Below, one piece after another: positions 1 through 6,685 of a stretch of DNA of 22,672 bases. Made by a program: the position numbers and the translations under genes. The stretch comes from CANNDT01 sp945876205 (lineage in GTDB: Bacteria > Acidobacteriota > Vicinamibacteria > Vicinamibacterales > UBA2999). The stretch covers positions 1 to 22,672 of the forward strand of contig CANNDT010000073.1 in assembly GCA_947503365.1 (NCBI GenBank), read 5' to 3'. Each line of letters begins with the position of its first letter. Within the stretch, counting starts at the first letter, position 1. The notes beneath the pieces are model-generated. The model worked only from the letters and a program-made list of their open reading frames with translations, was not told where the DNA came from and did not search any database.

Positions 1-14
1 GCCCAATTGTTTTG

Positions 15-40
15 TCTCTGTGTCTCCGTGACTCTGTGGC
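15..40. repeat. Low-complexity CTCTGTG/CTCCGTG repeat downstream of the S8 protease gene
   Basis: The stretch just beyond the protease stop codon is built from near-repeats of TCTCTGTG, TCTCCGTG and CTCTGTGG. It has the same style as the CACCGAGG repeat found between two genes further right. From general knowledge, such intergenic strings recur many times in some environmental bacterial genomes; their function is unknown. No stem followed by a T-run is seen, so it is not called a terminator. The first 71 bases contain nothing else recognisable. Confidence 0.5.
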
Positions 41-71
41 CCGTAGGAGGTCGCCGTCGGTCGAATCGTAC

Positions 72-1604
72 TCACTTCGCCAGCCCCAGTCCGCGGAGCG
101 ACGACCGTGGGTTGATGAGTCCGTAGCCGTACTCATTGTCCTTGCCCGAGGGTCCCAGGTCGGTCGCGTATCGTTTCATCGCCGCTTCGATCGCCGCCGG
201 GCTGGTGATGCCTTGCTGCATCAGCAGCGCCGCGAACCCGCTCACGTGCGGCGCCGCCATCGATGTGCCCTGGAAGTATTCGTAGACGAATGTATCGAAC
301 CGAGGCGCGCGGAACTGCGATGGGCCCCCGAGGAAGGTTTCGACCAGCGACAGGTCATACGTCTGCTGCAGGATCTCGCCGTCTCGTCCGCCCTGCCGCG
401 AGTTGCCGCCCGGCGCGACCAGCTCGACGTACGATCCCGTTGACGAATAGAACGACCGTCCCTTGTCGCGGCCGATCGCGCCCACCGACACCATGCCGTC
501 GATCTGCGGCGCGAAATCGGCAAGCCGCTCGATTGGATTCCCTGCCTCGAACTCATTCCCCGCGGCCACGACGACAAAGGCGCCCTGCCGCACGGCATAG
601 GCGATCGCCTCCTGGACCACCGGCGCGGGACCACCCGTGCGGCCGATGCTCATGTTCAGCACCTTGGCGCCGTTATCCACCGCGTAGCGGACGCCGCGCG
701 CGACGACGTCATCGGTGCCCTGGAACGGGCTGTTGAAGATGAAGTCCCAGTTGCCGGCGACGACCTTGACCGGCATGATGCGGACGTTGAAGGCCATGCC
801 CGCGACACCCACGCTGTTGTTCGTCGACTGGCCGATCGTGCCCGCGACGTGCGTGCCGTGGCCATCGAGGTCGAGGGGCAGCGCGGTCTCCCAGATGAAG
901 TCGCGCGGCGCCACGAACCGGTCGGTGCCGCCGAGATCGGGCGCCGCCGCGAACGGGACGTCCACCAGGCCAAGTGCAGGGAATGATGGACCGTTGACGA
1001 CGCGGAACGCGCGCGCGTTGTAGCGGACGATCGCCGACCGGTACGCCACGCCGCTGTCGAGCACCGCGACGACGATCGAGGGCGCCGCGCCAGGATTGAT
1101 ATCCCACGCGCGCTCCATGTCGATCGCGGGGTAGTTCCACTGCCGCGAGTAGAGCGGGTCATTCGGCACGAACATCGGATGCACGAGGTACCGCGGCTGC
1201 GCATACTCGACGTCGGGCTGTGCATCCAGTTGCCGCGCGACCGCTTCCGGATCTGCCGCCGGGTCAATCGCGACCAGGTCGAAGTCCGTATACGACAGCG
1301 CTTGTGTGGTTGCACCGTGGACGCCCGCCAGCATCGCGCGCTGGGCCTGGACGCTGGTACCCGGACGAAACTTGACGATGACGCTGCCGCGCAGATACCG
1401 CTCGCCGGCCACGAGGCGCACGCCTTCCATCCGCGGCTCGCGCGGCAGATCGTAGGCTCGAAGACCGCGGTCGATGGCGGGCGCGGTGACCTCGGACACG
1501 AGCGCCGGAAATTGCAAAAACGGTGCGCCATCCTGTGCGGCGACGACGGCCAGCCACCCGCCGGCGAGAATCGCGCACACGATGATGCCTCGTGAAACCC
1601 TCAT
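72..1604 (-). CDS. Secreted subtilisin-like serine protease (S8 family)
   Basis: Encodes a 510-residue exported serine endopeptidase. An N-terminal hydrophobic stretch (residues about 6-23, ending VVAAQ) looks like a signal peptide. Residues about 70-145 resemble the fervidolysin-type propeptide (GSVIVKFRPG, then DVEYAQPRY) that keeps such proteases inactive until cleavage. The catalytic domain carries the full triad: Asp183 in VAVLDSGV, His249 in DGHGTHVAGT and Ser448 in GTSMAAPHVSG, with the oxyanion Asn350 in VVAAGN. It ends shortly after the domain, with no C-terminal sorting domain seen. The ATG start has a GAGGG ribosome site about 5 nt upstream. Only 18 nt separate it from the HD-GYP gene before it, so it is probably the last gene of that transcription unit. 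The natural substrate cannot be read from sequence. Confidence 0.95.
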   Translation of the reverse strand: MRVSRGIIVCAILAGGWLAVVAAQDGAPFLQFPALVSEVTAPAIDRGLRAYDLPREPRMEGVRLVAGERYLRGSVIVKFRPGTSVQAQRAMLAGVHGATTQALSYTDFDLVAIDPAADPEAVARQLDAQPDVEYAQPRYLVHPMFVPNDPLYSRQWNYPAIDMERAWDINPGAAPSIVVAVLDSGVAYRSAIVRYNARAFRVVNGPSFPALGLVDVPFAAAPDLGGTDRFVAPRDFIWETALPLDLDGHGTHVAGTIGQSTNNSVGVAGMAFNVRIMPVKVVAGNWDFIFNSPFQGTDDVVARGVRYAVDNGAKVLNMSIGRTGGPAPVVQEAIAYAVRQGAFVVVAAGNEFEAGNPIERLADFAPQIDGMVSVGAIGRDKGRSFYSSTGSYVELVAPGGNSRQGGRDGEILQQTYDLSLVETFLGGPSQFRAPRFDTFVYEYFQGTSMAAPHVSGFAALLMQQGITSPAAIEAAMKRYATDLGPSGKDNEYGYGLINPRSSLRGLGLAK

Positions 1605-1622
1605 GGGAACCCTCGAAGTGTG

Positions 1623-2981
1623 TCAGAGATAGGACAGTGGATCGATATCAAACAGCGCCGGATCTAACGGGGCCTGCACAGCCTGTGCCTGCCCCTCCGC
1701 CGCTTCCCACAGGTTGATATCGTACGGTTTCTCGAGTGTCGTCCCCTCGCGTGAGACGAGCACGCGTACTTGTGGACGATAGGGATCGGGCGCGTACGCC
1801 TTGATCACGACGCCGATTTCGCCGCTGTCCAGCCGGACGAGATTACCTGCGGGGTAGATACCCACCAACTGCGCGAAGCGACGTACCAGGTGCTGATCGA
1901 ACTGCGCGCCGTCGTTGCGCTGCAGGACACCCAGGATGCGGTCGGTGGGAAACGCCTCCTGGTAGACCCGCTGCGATCGCATCGCGTCATACACATCCGC
2001 AATCCCGCACAGCATCGTTCCGAGGTTGAGATGTGGCCGAACGACGCCGACGGGATATCCGGTTCCATCGGCGCGGAGATGGTGCTCGAAGGCGACGACG
2101 GGCGCGAGCGTCGGCATTTCCGGCGTCCGTCGCAGGATCTCTGCGCCCTCCACCGTATGACGCTTCAGAATGCTGAACTCCTGGTCGGTGAGCCGATCCG
2201 GCTTGTTGAGGATCTCGGCCGGCGTGCGCACCTTGCCGATGTCGTGCATCAGCGCCGAGAGCCCGAACTCGCGCAGCAGCGATCCTTCAATCCCGAGGCC
2301 GCGCGCCTGGCCCATGGTGAGAATCGAGACGTTCACCATGTGCGTGAACGTGTAGTTGTCGTATTTCTTCAGCGCGGTCAGCGCGAGGAGCGCCGTGCGA
2401 TTCTGCGCCACCGCCTGCGCGAGCGAATCGACGATGCCGCGGCCCGCGTCGGCGTCCGGCGTTCCCTCGGTCTTTGTGCTGTCCCAGAGCGTTCCCGCCA
2501 CCGACACCGCATCGTCGTACAGCCTGCGGAAGGTCGCAATGTCGCCGGCGCCGGCGTCGACGCGTTCGTCGACCTGCAGGCGTCCCACCCGGATGTGCGG
2601 CAGTCGGCCCAGGGCGCTGGCGGGATCCTTCCCGGTGTCGCTGCGTCCCAGCGTCTCCACGAGCAGCAGCAGCTCCGGCGCCTGGACGCCGCGATCGATG
2701 ACGATGCGCTCGATGCCCGCCTGCTGAAGACGGCGCATCAGTTCGCCCATCGTTTCGGCGGCCTTGGCGACCGGGATGTCGCCGACCACCAGTTCCTCGC
2801 CGACGATGCCGATGGCGATCGAGGCGACCGACGCGTGCACGACCGTGAGCGTGTCGTTGAGCGCGGTGATGTTGCGATTGACGAGCGGATGCCCCGCGGC
2901 ATAGAGCTGGGCGCCGCGCAGCGCCGCGGCGAGGCGGCGGACCAGTTCGTCGGCGAGCTTTGCGCGCTGCACCGAGCTCAT
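1623..2981 (-). CDS. HD-GYP domain protein A (putative c-di-GMP phosphodiesterase)
   Basis: Encodes 452 residues with three parts: an N-terminal domain (about 10-115) with LYAAGHP at 26-32, an HD-GYP domain (about 200-370), and a C-terminal tail domain (about 372-420). HD-GYP proteins usually hydrolyse cyclic di-GMP. The metal-ligand set is present: His214 (TFTHMVN), His246-Asp247 (MHDIGK), His275, and His300-His301, followed by GTGYP at 307-310. The Glu after the HH pair in the usual HHE is Leu here. There is no receiver domain, so the N-terminal domain probably carries the regulatory input. ATG was chosen because it overlaps the preceding HEAT gene stop as ATGA and gives a length and N-terminus matching the 450-residue paralogue at 5333-6685. 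An in-frame extension to 3296 would lie inside the HEAT gene. Confidence 0.9.
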   Translation of the reverse strand: MSSVQRAKLADELVRRLAAALRGAQLYAAGHPLVNRNITALNDTLTVVHASVASIAIGIVGEELVVGDIPVAKAAETMGELMRRLQQAGIERIVIDRGVQAPELLLLVETLGRSDTGKDPASALGRLPHIRVGRLQVDERVDAGAGDIATFRRLYDDAVSVAGTLWDSTKTEGTPDADAGRGIVDSLAQAVAQNRTALLALTALKKYDNYTFTHMVNVSILTMGQARGLGIEGSLLREFGLSALMHDIGKVRTPAEILNKPDRLTDQEFSILKRHTVEGAEILRRTPEMPTLAPVVAFEHHLRADGTGYPVGVVRPHLNLGTMLCGIADVYDAMRSQRVYQEAFPTDRILGVLQRNDGAQFDQHLVRRFAQLVGIYPAGNLVRLDSGEIGVVIKAYAPDPYRPQVRVLVSREGTTLEKPYDINLWEAAEGQAQAVQAPLDPALFDIDPLSYL

Positions 2982-5224
2982 ACGCGCTGCCGTTCCCGCC
3001 GGGCCGCCATGTCGACCTGCGCACGGGCGGCGTTGCGCACGCCGCGGCCACCGCTCCGTGCCGCCTCCTCGAGCACCGCGATCGTCTCGGCAGTGCCGAG
3101 CCGGCGCAGCGAGATGGCCGCCGCCTGGCGCAGAGCCGAGGTGCGGAACGGCGCCCACCATTCGCCGCGGTAGAGGATGTCGCGAAGCGTGCGCGTCGAT
3201 TCTGGATGCGCGATCAGGCCTCCGAGCGCCTCGATGATCTGCGCGTGCACTTCGACGAGCTTGCCCTTCGGGGCGGAGTGATTGAGCACGTAACACAGCA
3301 GCGGCACCGCCTTGTCGTCGCGAAGGCCGATCAGCTGTTGAAGGATGGTGTCGCGGACGGCGCTCTTGCCGACGAGCGCCTGCTCGAGCACCGCGTAGGA
3401 CGCTTCCGTGCCGATCTGGACGATCGCGCGGATCGACTCCCGCTGCACCTGCGGATCGGCATCGTCCAGCATCGAGGCGAGCTCGGTCAGCGCTTCATGG
3501 CCGCCGAATACCCGGAGCAGATCGATGGCCGTCCGGCGGACGGCGGGGTTCGACGAGTTCTTGAGCTGTTCGACCGATTGCCGTCCCGCGGCGCCGAAGC
3601 CGAGCAGCAGCTCGCGAAGGCGTCCGATGGCGCGGGGATGTTCCTCCCCCGCAAGCGCCTCGGCGAGCGGCCGCACCACGCGCGGTCCAATCGTCTGCGC
3701 GAGGCGATTGAGCGGCTCGACCGCCCCATCCTCCACCTTCCGCAGGTGCAGCACGACGTGGCGGAGCAGCGGGCCAGATGCGAGCGCGTCCAGCGCCGTT
3801 TCGGCCGGCGTGCGAAGCGCGTCGCGGCCTTCATCTCCGGTTTCACGCATCAGGCGTTCGACGAGCTGCTGCGCATCCTGTAATTCGCCGAGCAGCGTGC
3901 GCCGCTCGACTTCGGTGATGACGACGCGCGCCAGGTCGCCCCACCGGGCGGGGTCGACCTCGATCGTCAACAGGTCGAGCAGCAGGCTCAGATCGAGCTG
4001 TCGCACGGCACCGTCCGACACGCTCGAGAGCCACGCATCGACTCGTTCGGGCGGGTCGTCCGACACGCGCTCGACGTCGAGCGCCTGCGTTCGAGCGCCC
4101 GAGAGCTCGCGTCCATAGTCGTCCGACACGTAGCTCTTGTCGGAGTACGACGTGAGCATGCTCGCCGCCGACTCCCACAGTTGTTCGAATTGTTCTTCCT
4201 GGCCAAGCGGGCTGGCTTCGACCTCGCCCCTCGCAAGGTCGAGCAGCCGCTCCTTCCGCTCGATTCCGGGGACCAGCGCCTCGAACGCCTGCGCCAGGCG
4301 CTCGGTCGCCCCGCGTTCTGAGACGATCGAGCCTGCGACAAACGAGGCAACGGCGCCGTCGCCCATCCGCTCCATCACTCCCGTTGCAACCCGGGCGTGA
4401 TCTGGATTGGCCGACCGCGACTGACCGACCAGCGCCAGCAGCATTTCCGGCGACAGGTGGAACGAGGCATCCGCAGCGGTCTGGAGCGCCGCTTCCGCGC
4501 CCTCTTCTCCCTGGCGCTGAGCCGCGGTGTCGCGCATCTTTCGAATCAGCTGCAGGAGGGCGGCGGCCCTGGCGCCGATGGTTGCGCCGCCCGTCGCTTT
4601 CTCGTCCTGCAGGCGATCGAGCAGGGCACCGAAGCGCGACGGGTCGCCGAGCGTTTCGAGCAGCGACGACAAGGTGCGCTCGTCGAGCGAGCCGGTATCG
4701 CCCTGCAGGCAGCAGGCGATGATCTGGTCCCATTCGGCGCCGCTGCCGCCGGCCCGCTCTCGCAGCACTTCGGCGTAATCGATCTCACGGATCTCGAAAT
4801 GGCCGCGCCCGGTGGCGGCCCAGGCTTTTCCGATGCCGCCGTCCGCGATCAGTTCCTCGGGCGCGCGCGCCAGCAGCATCAACATCGAATGCCAGTCTTC
4901 AGCGGCGGCCGCGCCTGCGATCGTCAGCTCGCCGATGAGGCGCTCATGCAGCAACTGCGCGAGCTCGCCGACCGCGGGATCGGGTTTCAACGGACTCTTC
5001 CCATCGATCGCGATCGCATCCGGATGCACGGTGAGCGTCAGGTCGTTTGCTGGAATCAGTCGCGCCGCCGACGTGGTGACCCGCGAGAGCGATGCGCGAA
5101 TCGAAGGATGCGTGGCGGGATAGAGCGACACCGATCGCGCCGCCGCCTTGCACGCCCGCGCGAACTCGGCCAGCACTACGCTCTGCTCGGGCGACATTGG
5201 TTCCGGGGAAGGGGTGGGTGGCAT
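2978..5224 (-). CDS. HEAT-repeat protein A, partner of HD-GYP protein A
   Basis: Encodes about 748 residues, cytoplasmic, with no signal peptide or membrane segment seen. Residues about 15-160 form an N-terminal domain with LYPATHP at 34-40 and an IDYAEVL motif near 148, which matches IDYEKLL in its paralogue at 6682-8883. The middle is helical and unassigned, but it shares YVSDDY and LLLDLL landmarks with the paralogue. The last roughly 200 residues are HEAT repeats (VRRTAIDLLRVFGG, VQRESIRAIVQIG, then RGEWWAPFR with LRQAAAISLRRLG). HEAT repeats generally build protein-binding surfaces, so a scaffold role is inferred. Its stop overlaps the start of HD-GYP A by ATGA, implying coupled translation. 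The start is uncertain: ATG at 5224 or 5197 is possible. A longer GTG start at 5296 was avoided because it would translate an intergenic repeat. Confidence 0.85.
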   Translation of the reverse strand: MPPTPSPEPMSPEQSVVLAEFARACKAAARSVSLYPATHPSIRASLSRVTTSAARLIPANDLTLTVHPDAIAIDGKSPLKPDPAVGELAQLLHERLIGELTIAGAAAAEDWHSMLMLLARAPEELIADGGIGKAWAATGRGHFEIREIDYAEVLRERAGGSGAEWDQIIACCLQGDTGSLDERTLSSLLETLGDPSRFGALLDRLQDEKATGGATIGARAAALLQLIRKMRDTAAQRQGEEGAEAALQTAADASFHLSPEMLLALVGQSRSANPDHARVATGVMERMGDGAVASFVAGSIVSERGATERLAQAFEALVPGIERKERLLDLARGEVEASPLGQEEQFEQLWESAASMLTSYSDKSYVSDDYGRELSGARTQALDVERVSDDPPERVDAWLSSVSDGAVRQLDLSLLLDLLTIEVDPARWGDLARVVITEVERRTLLGELQDAQQLVERLMRETGDEGRDALRTPAETALDALASGPLLRHVVLHLRKVEDGAVEPLNRLAQTIGPRVVRPLAEALAGEEHPRAIGRLRELLLGFGAAGRQSVEQLKNSSNPAVRRTAIDLLRVFGGHEALTELASMLDDADPQVQRESIRAIVQIGTEASYAVLEQALVGKSAVRDTILQQLIGLRDDKAVPLLCYVLNHSAPKGKLVEVHAQIIEALGGLIAHPESTRTLRDILYRGEWWAPFRTSALRQAAAISLRRLGTAETIAVLEEAARSGGRGVRNAARAQVDMAARRERQRV

Positions 5225-5248
5225 GCTGGGACCGTCACCGCGACGGCA

Positions 5249-5306
5249 CACCGAGGCACCGAGGCACCGAGGTACAAGAAATTCTCGGTGTCTCACTGTC
5301 TCGGTG
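5249..5306. repeat. CACCGAGG x3 direct repeat with inverted CTCGGTG copies
   Basis: Three perfect CACCGAGG units lie at 5249-5272. Two reverse-complement copies (CTCGGTG) follow at 5284-5290 and 5300-5306, so the transcript could fold into a long imperfect hairpin. The element fills most of the 108-nt gap between the HD-GYP B stop and the HEAT A start, which is exactly the junction between the two duplicated gene pairs. It could attenuate or stabilise the mRNA, or be a neutral REP-like element. No T-run follows it, so a classical terminator is not supported. Confidence 0.75.
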
Positions 5307-5332
5307 TGTCGTGGGGGTGGACATCGCCACGT

Positions 5333-6685
5333 CTACAGGACCGTCAATGGATCGAGCTCCATTGAATCGGGGTCGACCGACTCGATGACGGCCCTGGGGA
5401 AGGCGCCGCGTGAGTCGCGCTCCCAGGTGTTGGCCAGCGTCGGCGCGTCGATCTTGTCGCCGCGCCGGTCAAACAGGATCTTGACCTGCGGACGGAACGG
5501 ATCTTCGGGATGCTCCGCCGTGACGACGCCGACTTCATCGGTGTTGAGGCGGACGATCGTGCCGATGGGAAAGAGACCCATCAGGTTGACGAACCGCCGC
5601 AGCAGCACCCCGTTGAACGCCGGGTTGTCCTTCTCGCTCATGATCGCCCGGATGCGCGAGGTCGCGAGGCCTTCACGATACGGCCGGTTGCTGCGCAGCG
5701 CGTCGAAGACGTCGGCGATGCTCACGATCATCGTGCAGAGATTGAGCTTGCGGTGGCCGATCTTCTCCGGATACCCGCTCAGGTCCTGCTTCAGATGATG
5801 CTCGAAGGCGACGATCGGCGCCAGCGCGGGCATCTCGGGCGTGCGCCGGAGGATGTGCGCGCCGTCGACGACGTGCTGCTTCATCACCCTGAATTCTTCG
5901 GCGTCGAGCTTGCCCGGCTTGTTCAGTACTTCGAGCGGCGTGTTGACCTTGCCGATGTCGTGCATCAGCGCGGCGAATCCGAACTCGCGGAGCAGCGGAC
6001 CCTCGAGGTTGAGCGCCCGGGCCTGCGCCATCGACAGCGCCGCGACGTTCACCATGTGCGTGAACGTGTAGTTGTCGTATTTCTTCAGCGCCGTCAACGC
6101 CATCAGCGACGTGCGGTCGCCGTTCACGATGTTGGCGAGGCTGTCGATGATCTTTCGTGCCGTCTCGGGATCGGGCTTGTCGCCGGCCTTGGCTTGCTCC
6201 CACAGCGTTTCAGCAGACGATACGGCGTTGCTGTACACCTTTCGCGCCGCTTCGATGCCGATTTGATCCTGCTGGGGGTCCTCGGCCGAGAGCTTGCCGA
6301 TGACGATCCGCCGCACGCCCTTGCCGGCCAGCCGATCCGCCAGCGGCGATCGCGTGCGCTTCACCGCCATCTCGGTGAGAAACGACTGGATCTCCTCGGC
6401 GGTCACGCCGCGGTGGAAGGTAATCTTCTCGACTTCGCGGTCGCGGAGGCCGCGGATAAACCCGGTCAGTGACGCGGATCCCTTGCCCAGCCTCGTGTCG
6501 TTGACGACGACGTCGTCGCCGATGAAGCCGACCACCAGGGTGGCCGCATCGCCGAGGTGCGCCGCGATGGCGACCGAGAGCGCCTGCACGGATCGTTGAA
6601 CGAGCGGATGCTGCGGTGAATAGAGCTCCGCGGCCCGCATCCCCGCGGCCAGGCGCCGGACGAGATCGTCGGGTCCCTTGCTCAC
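5333..6685 (-). CDS. HD-GYP domain protein B (putative c-di-GMP phosphodiesterase)
   Basis: Encodes 450 residues and is the paralogue of the protein at 1623-2981, with the same order of parts: an N-terminal domain with LYSPQHP at 21-27, an HD-GYP domain (about 195-365) and a C-terminal domain ending in ELDPLTVL, compared with DIDPLSYL in the paralogue. Metal ligands are His210, His242-Asp243 (MHDIGK), His271 and His296-His297, and the signature loop reads SGYP at 303-306. The loop is less canonical than usual: HHL for HHE and DLS for DGS. The predicted reaction is c-di-GMP hydrolysis in the cytoplasm, with activity unproven. Translation starts at GTG, which overlaps the stop of the upstream HEAT gene (GTGA), so the two are probably co-translated. 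A GGAG lies about 9 nt upstream. Confidence 0.9.
   Translation of the reverse strand: MSKGPDDLVRRLAAGMRAAELYSPQHPLVQRSVQALSVAIAAHLGDAATLVVGFIGDDVVVNDTRLGKGSASLTGFIRGLRDREVEKITFHRGVTAEEIQSFLTEMAVKRTRSPLADRLAGKGVRRIVIGKLSAEDPQQDQIGIEAARKVYSNAVSSAETLWEQAKAGDKPDPETARKIIDSLANIVNGDRTSLMALTALKKYDNYTFTHMVNVAALSMAQARALNLEGPLLREFGFAALMHDIGKVNTPLEVLNKPGKLDAEEFRVMKQHVVDGAHILRRTPEMPALAPIVAFEHHLKQDLSGYPEKIGHRKLNLCTMIVSIADVFDALRSNRPYREGLATSRIRAIMSEKDNPAFNGVLLRRFVNLMGLFPIGTIVRLNTDEVGVVTAEHPEDPFRPQVKILFDRRGDKIDAPTLANTWERDSRGAFPRAVIESVDPDSMELDPLTVL

Noticed and set aside
2982..3296. N-terminal extension of HD-GYP protein A
   Set aside because: It would lie inside the HEAT A gene, has shadow-frame composition, and the ATG at 2981 aligns with the paralogue's N-terminus and overlaps the HEAT stop.
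5225..5296. N-terminal extension of HEAT protein A from a GTG at 5296
   Set aside because: It would translate the CACCGAGG repeat into a Cys/Arg-rich stretch not seen in the paralogue.
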